The notes beneath the pieces were generated by a model that searched no databases, was not told the origin of the DNA, and worked only from the letters and a program-made list of their open reading frames with translations. The position numbers and the translations under genes are program-made. This document shows positions 17,937-25,044 of a stretch of DNA of 37,255 nt, in pieces. The DNA lies in the NCBI GenBank assembly GCA_944391405.1, contig CALXTN010000016.1, positions 1-37,255 on the forward strand. Direction: 5' to 3'. Origin of the DNA: an uncultured Alphaproteobacteria bacterium. GTDB lineage: Bacteria > Pseudomonadota > Alphaproteobacteria > RF32 > CAG-239. Every line of letters begins with the position of its first letter. Positions within the stretch are counted from its first letter, which is position 1.

Positions 17937-19678
17937 CACCCTTAAAATTTATTTTCAAATACTTGAGACAAATTAAATTATACACCATTGCAACCTTTGG
18001 TTTATTTGGGCTTAGTCGTGCGTTCATCTACTTAGACAATTACTACATCGCATCGTTGTTCGGTTATATTGTCGAAAATCCAACGCAAATTATAACCAAC
18101 ACCTCCTTAACCTACATTGCCATATACGCAGCCTTGCATTTTAGCTCAAATATTTGCGACGGGTTACGCACCATTTTTGAATTTCGCATGGATATTTTCC
18201 TAAAACGCAATATTTACAAAGACGCATTCAAGCACACGCATAAACACTCCTCTTCATATTTTACCGAAGAAATGTCTGGAAAAGTATCCAATAAAGTTAT
18301 CCATCTCGTCCTTCTAACCATAAACCTGTGTTGGAGTTTTAAAGGTGTATTAGAAGCTGTCATTATCCCTTATCTTGTTGCCTTACCGATATTATTCAGT
18401 GTCGACAAAGGCTTAGCTATGTCCATTATCTTTTTTTGCATAATAACAAGTTTCTTTAACTACTACCACTGCAAAAACCTAAAACCGATATCGAGAGAAA
18501 ACGCTCAATTAGAGTCGGAAGCTGCCGGAATTATCGTGGATAGTATCGCCAATGCCCGCCTAGTTAAAAATTGCGGTGCCGTATTACACGAAAAGGCATA
18601 TTTAGGCAAAATGCTGAAAAAAGTCGTCCGCAGTTATCTTAAAAAAGGTCACGAAACTGGTATATCCAATAGTTTCAATATTTTGTCCTTAATGGTCTTA
18701 CGTGCCATATCATTACTGATTTTAGTTTACTTCTGGCATGTAAAAAACCTCAACATCAGTCAAGTACTGATAGCCTTGACATACATTCATTTACTTTTAT
18801 CGCCGATAGAAAGAATAGGAGATTTCATTATCCGCTATCAACAAAACCTAGGCGGTTTAGAAGATGCTATAAATGTCATCTATAAACCGATAGAAGTCAA
18901 TGACGCACCCAACGCTAAACTGCTAAAAATAAGCAATCCCAATATTTCCATCAAAGATATGAGTTTTGCCTATGAGGGCAAAACCCCATTGTTTGAAAAC
19001 TTCAATTTAGAAATAAAAGCCAAAGAAAAAGTTGGTATCGTTGGTTTATCAGGCTCCGGTAAATCTACTCTAATAAATCTAATTCTCCGCGCCTATGACA
19101 TAAAAGGGGGAGAAATTAAGATTTCCGAGCAAAACATTGCCGACGTAATACAAAGTTCACTACACCATCATATAGCCCTTATTCCGCAAGAACCGACCTT
19201 ATTTAATCGTTCTATAATGAACAATATCCGCTTTTCAAACCCGAAAGCATCTGATGAAGATGTTTACAAAGCCGCTCAACTGGCTCAAATTCACGACACA
19301 ATCTTAAAAATGCCCAAAGGTTATCAAAGTGTTGTCGGAGAAAGAGGGGTTAAAGTATCCGGTGGCGAAAGACAAAGAATAGCCATCGCCTCTGCTATCC
19401 TAAAAAATGCTCCGATTTTAATTTTAGATGAAGCTACTTCTGCTTTAGATAGTGAATCCGAAACCGCCATCCAAAAAGCTTTGCAAAACATTATGAAGAA
19501 TAAAACCGTTATAGCCATTGCCCACCGTCTATCAACTTTAAGAAACATGGATAGGATTGTTGTTTTGGAACAAGGAAAAATTGTAGAAAGTGGAGAGCCT
19601 CAAGAATTGCTCAAAAACAAATCCGGAAAATTTTACCACTTATTCAATTTGCAATCAGACGGCTTTATCCAATCATAA
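17933..19678 (+). CDS. ABC exporter half-transporter, third of three
   Basis: A 581-aa paralogue of the second exporter in the same frame order. The membrane domain (about 15-300) is similar but clearly diverged. The ATPase domain carries GLSGSGKST, VSGGERQR, ILILDE and IAHR and is identical to gene two over 536 bp. The C-terminal tail differs (ends LFNLQSDGFIQS), lacking the SYGEEA tail of genes one and two. It ends 32 bases from the convergent ABC gene on the minus strand; only a weak hairpin without a U-run lies between. The substrate is unknown. Confidence 0.93.
   Translation: MTPLKFIFKYLRQIKLYTIATFGLFGLSRAFIYLDNYYIASLFGYIVENPTQIITNTSLTYIAIYAALHFSSNICDGLRTIFEFRMDIFLKRNIYKDAFKHTHKHSSSYFTEEMSGKVSNKVIHLVLLTINLCWSFKGVLEAVIIPYLVALPILFSVDKGLAMSIIFFCIITSFFNYYHCKNLKPISRENAQLESEAAGIIVDSIANARLVKNCGAVLHEKAYLGKMLKKVVRSYLKKGHETGISNSFNILSLMVLRAISLLILVYFWHVKNLNISQVLIALTYIHLLLSPIERIGDFIIRYQQNLGGLEDAINVIYKPIEVNDAPNAKLLKISNPNISIKDMSFAYEGKTPLFENFNLEIKAKEKVGIVGLSGSGKSTLINLILRAYDIKGGEIKISEQNIADVIQSSLHHHIALIPQEPTLFNRSIMNNIRFSNPKASDEDVYKAAQLAQIHDTILKMPKGYQSVVGERGVKVSGGERQRIAIASAILKNAPILILDEATSALDSESETAIQKALQNIMKNKTVIAIAHRLSTLRNMDRIVVLEQGKIVESGEPQELLKNKSGKFYHLFNLQSDGFIQS
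18941..19476 (+). repeat. 536-bp perfect direct repeat, copy 2 (ATPase domain)
   Basis: Identical to 17187-17722. Divergence resumes at 18940 on the left (C versus A) and at 19477 on the right (A versus G). Confidence 0.95.
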
Positions 19679-19710
19679 CCAAGCATTCCGCCCTTTTGAT
19701 TAGCTTACTA

Positions 19711-21978
19711 TCAAATCTCCGCCCCACCACGATTTAATACAGCTGATGGCGGATTAAGAGGTTGTCTCTGTTTCTTTTCGGGTAAAGGTTTGCCTTCCTT
19801 GCGACGTTGATTTTCAAGCGTTTTCTTGCGAACCCCAACATAAGCTCGCTTATGCGCTTCCAAAAGTTTTCTTTTCTCCGCCCTTTCAATATCGCTCAAA
19901 ACTTTACCGTTAGCTTCTTCATTAAGCACTGTTGCCGCCTCCTGCATCGGATTAACCCCGTTAATACTGGTTTGATAAAGCTTATTTTTATTTTTAATAT
20001 CTTCTTTAGTTAAAACATTACGCAAGAATTCACTAGTTTTAATTAAATCAATCGGCTTTCCATCAGCGGCAACTTCTCCTTTTTCAATCACAACCACTCT
20101 ATCGGAAAGTGCAACTTCTGTTGGATTATGTGTTACCATTATTACAGTTTTATCTTGAGCCATATCTTTAAGAGACTTCATAATTTTAAGACTAAGATTC
20201 GGGTCAAGTCCTGTCGTTGGTTCATCCATAATTACAATCGGTTTATCGGTTAAAAAGACACGAGCCAGAGCTAAGCGTTGCCTCTGCCCGCCGGAAAGTT
20301 TAGAACCATCTTGTCCAATTTTATGCAACAACCCATCATTAAACTTTTGAATATCGCTATTAAACCCAGCTTTCTCACAAGCCTGCATAAGTTCTTCATC
20401 TGTCGCCTCAGGCCTAAAGTATTTAAGGTTATACCCCACACTTTCATCGAAAAAGTGTACATTTTGATCCACAAATGCAATATGCGCATTAAGTTCATCA
20501 TCCGATAATTCACGAATTTCTTTATCACCAATAAATATCTGCCCAGATTGAGCATCATAATCATGTCGAATAAGGCTCATAAGCGTAGATTTTCCATTAC
20601 CGGATGTCCCAACCACCGCCGTTAAACCACCTTTATCAAAATCAATACTTAAATCTTTAAGTATGTTTTCACCTCTTTTAATTTCGCCCTCTCTATCCAT
20701 CGCCTCAACCAAGCTCATATCGGTAACATCTTTAATTTGCGGATAAGCAAAATTTACATTACGCACACTAATTTTTGTATCTTGTTCGGTTAGCTTTTCT
20801 TTACCTGTAACACGTTCAAGTTCTTTTGGTGTAATCAACTTTTTAGAAGCATCAATAAGTCTATGCGTTCCTGCTTGCATTTCATTCCAAAATTCCGAAA
20901 GCATATTTCCCGAGCTCATCATTTGCCATGAAGCAGAGCTAATCAGTGCAAACCGCCCAATATCACCGGTTTTAACCACATCCGCAAAAGCCGCTGCCAT
21001 AATTAAGCCTTCCATCCCGATATTGATAGCCATTCTCATCTTTAGATATGCTTTACTCTTGGCATATGTAATCTTCTGCGTCACTTTAGAAGATTTATTT
21101 AAGCGATTTTCCATTTGCTTGGTTTCAGTATCAACCCGATTTGTATCCTGCACAAGTGGCGTATTTTTAATAGAATCACTATTTTCTTTAGAAATTTTCT
21201 GAGAAAAAGAGCGCATTTTACTGTTGAGTTTACGATAAGCATTATTCATAAAGCCGCCAAACTCAGCAGTAACCACAGTTACCCCCAAAACGCCGGCTGC
21301 CAACAATGGATCAACAGCCACCAGACTGGCTGAACTAATACCAAATACAATCACTTTAGACATGCATTCTACCGAAGTATTCAGCAAAGTATTTTTAGCA
21401 GAAACAATTTCTCCCGTTAATCCACCCAAAGAAGCCGGAGCATTATCTTTAAAATACGGACGTGGTTTGTGAAGAATATCCTTATAAATTGAACTGGAAG
21501 CGGCATTAGCGTGCGTATCATTTAAAACATTCGTTGCCATTTTGGATTTAAAACGACAGAAATCTCCTAATCTTTGTCGCGCCACATTAAGAGCCGCCGC
21601 CCCAAAGAACTTAGCTGTTGCCCCACTTGCACCAGTCACAATCCCCGGAAGTGAACCGAATAACAAATTCTGACAATAAGGTAACAACCCCTGAAAAACA
21701 GATTCCCCCATTTTATAACCGACAGATTTTCTAAAATCTTTACCGGTTTTAGACCAAGCTTCTTTAAACACTTCCCAAGATGTTTTGAGTGTTCCTTGCT
21801 CCTTAATCTTTTTTTCAGGAGCATCTAAAACCTCTTGTCCAATTTTCTGGCCGGTAGATTTGAGTTCTTGAGCTGCTTTCCTCGCTTCGCTTGCTAAATT
21901 TTTAAGGCGTTCACGTTCATATTCTGCAAAACTAGGAATTTTATTTGATTTTTTTTCATTTGTTTTCTCTTGAACCAT
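19711..21978 (-). CDS. ABC exporter with long N- and C-terminal extensions
   Basis: A 755-aa protein. About 85 charged helical residues precede a type-1 exporter membrane domain (about 90-385). The ATPase domain (about 400-640) has Walker A GTSGNGKST at 457-465, Q-loop VDQNVHFF, signature LSGGQRQR, Walker B PIVIMDE and switch VTHNP. About 25 extra residues follow the A-loop Tyr (NFAYP) before Walker A, which is not usual. The C-terminal 100 residues are basic and Pro/Lys-rich. An in-frame TTG at 21984 is rejected because GGGGAG is 8 nt before the ATG at 21978. It is a paralogue of the exporter at 25045. It has its own promoter and an unknown substrate. Confidence 0.92.
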   Translation of the reverse strand: MVQEKTNEKKSNKIPSFAEYERERLKNLASEARKAAQELKSTGQKIGQEVLDAPEKKIKEQGTLKTSWEVFKEAWSKTGKDFRKSVGYKMGESVFQGLLPYCQNLLFGSLPGIVTGASGATAKFFGAAALNVARQRLGDFCRFKSKMATNVLNDTHANAASSSIYKDILHKPRPYFKDNAPASLGGLTGEIVSAKNTLLNTSVECMSKVIVFGISSASLVAVDPLLAAGVLGVTVVTAEFGGFMNNAYRKLNSKMRSFSQKISKENSDSIKNTPLVQDTNRVDTETKQMENRLNKSSKVTQKITYAKSKAYLKMRMAINIGMEGLIMAAAFADVVKTGDIGRFALISSASWQMMSSGNMLSEFWNEMQAGTHRLIDASKKLITPKELERVTGKEKLTEQDTKISVRNVNFAYPQIKDVTDMSLVEAMDREGEIKRGENILKDLSIDFDKGGLTAVVGTSGNGKSTLMSLIRHDYDAQSGQIFIGDKEIRELSDDELNAHIAFVDQNVHFFDESVGYNLKYFRPEATDEELMQACEKAGFNSDIQKFNDGLLHKIGQDGSKLSGGQRQRLALARVFLTDKPIVIMDEPTTGLDPNLSLKIMKSLKDMAQDKTVIMVTHNPTEVALSDRVVVIEKGEVAADGKPIDLIKTSEFLRNVLTKEDIKNKNKLYQTSINGVNPMQEAATVLNEEANGKVLSDIERAEKRKLLEAHKRAYVGVRKKTLENQRRKEGKPLPEKKQRQPLNPPSAVLNRGGAEI

Positions 21979-22016
21979 TTTCAAATCTCCCCAATTTTAA
22001 TCTATTCATTAGAGAG

Positions 22017-22045
22017 ATTTTACCACAAAAAACCACATAAAACAA
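22017..22045 (-). promoter_or_regulatory. Putative promoter of the extended ABC exporter
   Basis: Minus strand: -35 TTGTTT, 17-bp spacer, -10 TAAAAT (5 of 6). It lies between an upstream terminator and the gene start. Confidence 0.55.
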
Positions 22046-22049
22046 GCAC

Positions 22050-22070
22050 AAAAAAAGACCTCAAAAGGTC
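22050..22070 (-). terminator. Second terminator after the 77-codon ORF
   Basis: Minus-strand stem GACCT / AGGTC (5 bp, 4-base loop) followed by seven T. It backs up the hairpin at 22130-22160. Confidence 0.7.
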
Positions 22071-22120
22071 ATCTGACAAAGAGCAGCACAATAATCAACA
22101 AAGCAACAAAAAGCAAATAT

Positions 22121-22160
22121 AAACAAAAACTGCTTTACCAATAAACCGGAGGTAAAGCAG
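22121..22160 (-). terminator. Terminator overlapping the end of the 77-codon ORF
   Basis: A perfect 10-bp stem CTGCTTTACC / GGTAAAGCAG with an 11-base loop, then TTTTTGTTT on the minus strand. The last nine codons and the stop of the ORF at 22135 are inside the hairpin. Confidence 0.85.
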
Positions 22161-22368
22161 TCAATCGCCCAACACCGCCATCAACAACTCTGGCGCGAGC
22201 ATTTTTGTATCCGTTTTGTTGAGTTCGTTCTTCCACAAAACACATATCATTACCATACCCACGTTTAAAAGTATTATCTTTATATATAGATGGCCGAATA
22301 GATTGATAATAAAAAACGCTCCGCCCTCGAAATTGTTTTACATCTAAAGCGTCAACTCTATCTAGCAT
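22135..22368 (-). CDS. Small uncharacterised protein (77 aa)
   Basis: A 77-aa ORF with a very strong ribosome binding site (AGGAGGG, 3-4 nt before ATG), its own candidate promoter and a terminator, so it is probably expressed. The product is basic and rich in Arg, Tyr and Asp, with no signal peptide. It ends VVDGGVGRLTALPPVYW, with a Gly-Gly pair 12 residues from the end and an aromatic C terminus. The stop codon lies in the terminator stem. It sits next to an ABC exporter gene, so an exported peptide is conceivable, but no leader family is recognised and that exporter lacks a leader peptidase domain. It could also be mainly a structured RNA. Confidence 0.5.
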   Translation of the reverse strand: MLDRVDALDVKQFRGRSVFYYQSIRPSIYKDNTFKRGYGNDMCFVEERTQQNGYKNARARVVDGGVGRLTALPPVYW

Positions 22369-22411
22369 TTTCCCTCCTAAAATTCTAAAAAAATTTGCGC
22401 ATCAAGAAAAA

Positions 22412-22440
22412 TATATACAAAAAATAGAAAAACACAACAA
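22412..22440 (-). promoter_or_regulatory. Weak promoter candidate for the 77-codon ORF
   Basis: Minus strand: TTGTTG, 17-bp spacer, TATATA. Individually weak, but a strong terminator just upstream means the small ORF needs a promoter here. Confidence 0.38.
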
Positions 22441-22456
22441 TTATTTTAATTAAAAC

Positions 22457-22490
22457 AAAAAAATATGGGATGACTCACGTCATCCCATAT
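22457..22490 (-). terminator. Intrinsic terminator of the 534-aa gene
   Basis: A perfect 12-bp stem ATATGGGATGAC / GTCATCCCATAT with a 4-base loop, then seven T on the minus strand. It is one of the strongest terminators in the window. Confidence 0.92.
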
Positions 22491-22512
22491 AATCGTTCTT
22501 TAGCCTTGATGT

Positions 22513-24117
22513 TTACCCTTCTGTTTCGTTATGATAAACGTGTGAAACTTCAGGTTTTTCAACAAAACCCTTCCACTGAAGGGTATATTTCTTCATTGGC
22601 GTCTGCAGTAACTCCTGATACTGCGCTTCCGTCAGCCCCCACTTGGCAGCATATTCGCATACCAACATATCAGGATATGTTCCTAAATCCCTAAATTTTA
22701 CTTCATTTCTATGTATGAGAACATTAAATGCCTTTTCAGACAATTTAAATTTCTCAACATAGAGTCTCTGATATTTTATGGTATCAGAGGGATCTAGGTG
22801 CATCAGATAGACTTCCACCTCCGGCAACAAATGATATTCCACACTTGCTAATATATCACTTGTCAAGGCAGAAATCTGAGCAGATACCTCCATTTGGTAA
22901 GTTGCAAACTTCTGCAAATCCTCAGAAAGCTCCTTTAATTTTGCCAAAGGAAGCCTATTGCCAGCAATCAAAACACGCAAGGCGCTTTTTACCAACTCTT
23001 TATCCTCCCATGAAGAGAAAGGATATTGAGCAGCCAAAAGTGTTACGTATTTCTCCTCTACCATTTCACGGTAGAGAACTTGCTTCCGAGTGTCGTCCGC
23101 CAAACTCAACAAACGACTAATATCTGCCGGACAATTTGCCAACGCTATCAGTCTGTCTAGCAGCTGATTATAAATTGGCTCAGACACCATTGATTTAATG
23201 TCGCTCATCTTTGACATGATGAGTTCATAAACCGCCGGCTCGTTAAGCCTATAATAAGCTATTTGCAGCCATGCATAGGCATCTTGAGTCTCATCAAGAG
23301 CTCCTTCTAAGGGAACTTGAAAGAGATCTGTAATATTCTCTTTCCCTTGTTCCAAGCACTTTAGCTTCGCCGGTAGCATTTTTGTAATATATGGCGCGAA
23401 TTCTTTATATGAAGAAAAATTCGCTCTTACCTGAGCATAAAGCTCGGGAAAGAAAACTGCCATATATGGCATCAAAAATGCCACGTTCTCCTTCGCATCA
23501 TAGGCGAATTTGAAGAAGAAGCGGAATTTCTCCTGCCCAACTTCGCCAAGCTGCTCAGGAGACATCTTGCGAAGTTCCTCCAAAAACTTAGGTGCCCAAG
23601 AAGCACGCTTTGTGACCAAAGCCTCGGCAAACGCCCACCTCTCACTACCTAGGTCACAAACCTCGCTTGGCTTAACACCAAGAATATCAGATGCCTTGAG
23701 CCCGTCAAACGCCGCCGGAGCTTTATTAATCAGCTCCACCGCATCCAGACCGAATTGAGACAGAAGACGCAGAGCCATTTCTTGTGTCGGTGTATAATAT
23801 TTCATCGCTTGTGCAATGATTTCTACCCGAGCGCTCTCCATAAGAGCGTCAAACTCTTGCTCGGTCTTAATCTCCTGCAAAAGCTCATAGTTACGCCAAC
23901 GTAATCTTTCAGCTTTTGTCTGAATAGACCACACACGTTCCCGCATCTGGTCAGTGTCAAGCTCCAGCTTCTCAATCGCTTCAAGCTGCCATGCCACGCT
24001 TGGCAAAAACAACTCTGCATAGGCATTACTTTTTTTGGTGAAATACTTTACCGCCAACTGCGGAAAACATACTCTCATGATTGCGGCAAAAATCCGCACA
24101 AAAATGTTTGTTTCCAT
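22513..24117 (-). CDS. Uncharacterised 534-aa helical protein
   Basis: A long open frame of 534 codons, not recognised. The sequence predicts a mostly alpha-helical soluble protein rich in Leu, Glu, Ala and Tyr, without a signal peptide, clear membrane segment, nucleotide-binding motif or catalytic signature. The helical spacing is vaguely like HEAT- or tetratricopeptide-type solenoids, but I see no repeat consensus. By eye the gene is GC-richer than its neighbours. No Shine-Dalgarno sequence precedes the ATG at 24117 (a T-run does). An internal Met at residue 14 is an alternative start but has no better site. It is an isolated unit with a good promoter and a very strong terminator. Confidence 0.7.
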   Translation of the reverse strand: METNIFVRIFAAIMRVCFPQLAVKYFTKKSNAYAELFLPSVAWQLEAIEKLELDTDQMRERVWSIQTKAERLRWRNYELLQEIKTEQEFDALMESARVEIIAQAMKYYTPTQEMALRLLSQFGLDAVELINKAPAAFDGLKASDILGVKPSEVCDLGSERWAFAEALVTKRASWAPKFLEELRKMSPEQLGEVGQEKFRFFFKFAYDAKENVAFLMPYMAVFFPELYAQVRANFSSYKEFAPYITKMLPAKLKCLEQGKENITDLFQVPLEGALDETQDAYAWLQIAYYRLNEPAVYELIMSKMSDIKSMVSEPIYNQLLDRLIALANCPADISRLLSLADDTRKQVLYREMVEEKYVTLLAAQYPFSSWEDKELVKSALRVLIAGNRLPLAKLKELSEDLQKFATYQMEVSAQISALTSDILASVEYHLLPEVEVYLMHLDPSDTIKYQRLYVEKFKLSEKAFNVLIHRNEVKFRDLGTYPDMLVCEYAAKWGLTEAQYQELLQTPMKKYTLQWKGFVEKPEVSHVYHNETEG

Positions 24118-24267
24118 GTTAAAAAAAATTTAAATAAACAAAATACATTAAGAAGATTTTCCCCTTAACGGCTCACCAATTAAAGTCCAAAACCCAAATC
24201 ACTCCCTAAAGCAGATACTCTAAAGAACGTTCAAATCTATAGAAACAATAATACGGTAAACAAAAAG

Positions 24268-24296
24268 ATAATACCATATTTTTTGTCTAAGGTCAA
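24268..24296 (-). promoter_or_regulatory. Strong sigma-70-like promoter of the 534-aa gene
   Basis: Minus strand: -35 TTGACC (5 of 6), 17-bp spacer, -10 TATTAT (5 of 6). The start near 24261 implies a 5' leader of about 145 nt before the ATG at 24117. No known riboswitch fold is recognised in that leader. Confidence 0.75.
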
Positions 24297-24323
24297 TACT
24301 ATTCCATGAAAAAAGAAAGAAAA

Positions 24324-25007
24324 CTAAGCAATTTGTTTTAAGAATTTATCCAAATACACCAACCACTCATCAGCCCGCACTTCATCAAAAAATTCCCTTA
24401 AAAACGCAATCATAAACAAATGGCGTTTTTCCGCTTCTCTTTTCCCGACTTTTGTTTGCATCGCACCTTTAAGTTTCAGCAATTTATCAAAAAAGTGGTT
24501 AATAGCGTGATTTGTCGCCCTATTTTTATTTTGATACTGTTCTGGTGTTAAATTTTCATCCGGAAAAATTTGCTCATTAAAGAGCGGACGTTTCGTCGCC
24601 GCCGAATACATAACTGTACGACAAACTCCAATCGCTCCAACCGCATCCAATTTATCCGCATCAGATACAATCGCCTGCTCAATCATCTGAAAATTTGGAT
24701 GACTTCCCGATTTAGAAAACCCGATAGAACTAACAATATCCAATATTTTCTTGGCAAAATCTTCCTGAACTCCGATTTCAGATAAAAAACTCTTAGCCCG
24801 CACGCCGTCAGAGCCTAATTTGTAATCATCCACATCATGCAACGCCACCGCCACACGCACAGCTTCAGCATCTGCCAGAGGTTCTTCCGCCAGAATCTTT
24901 TCGGCATTAGCCATCACTCGCAAGATATGCTCAAAATCATGTCCGGAATTATCACCCTCATGACATTTTTTAGCAAACATCAACGCTTGTTCAACAATTC
25001 CGGACAT
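24324..25007 (-). CDS. HD-domain phosphohydrolase
   Basis: A 227-aa cytosolic protein of the HD superfamily, metal-dependent phosphohydrolases. Metal-ligand motifs are visible in order: His23 and His27 in GHDFEHILRV, the His57-Asp58 doublet in ALHDVDDYK, and an Asp in VSDADKLDA near 116-118. The length and SDADKLDA segment fit the YedJ-like single-domain group. GGAG is 7 nt before the ATG. It lies 37 bases downstream of the ABC exporter at 25045-26994 and is probably co-transcribed with it. The substrate (nucleotide or other phosphate ester) cannot be told from sequence. Confidence 0.88.
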   Translation of the reverse strand: MSGIVEQALMFAKKCHEGDNSGHDFEHILRVMANAEKILAEEPLADAEAVRVAVALHDVDDYKLGSDGVRAKSFLSEIGVQEDFAKKILDIVSSIGFSKSGSHPNFQMIEQAIVSDADKLDAVGAIGVCRTVMYSAATKRPLFNEQIFPDENLTPEQYQNKNRATNHAINHFFDKLLKLKGAMQTKVGKREAEKRHLFMIAFLREFFDEVRADEWLVYLDKFLKQIA

Positions 25008-25044
25008 TTCATTTCTCCATAAATAAAAAACAATTTAGAGAATA

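Noticed and set aside
19695..19715. Terminator between the third ABC exporter and the convergent gene
   Set aside because: Only a short imperfect TTTGAT/ATCAAA repeat without a U-run; it overlaps the minus-strand stop codon.
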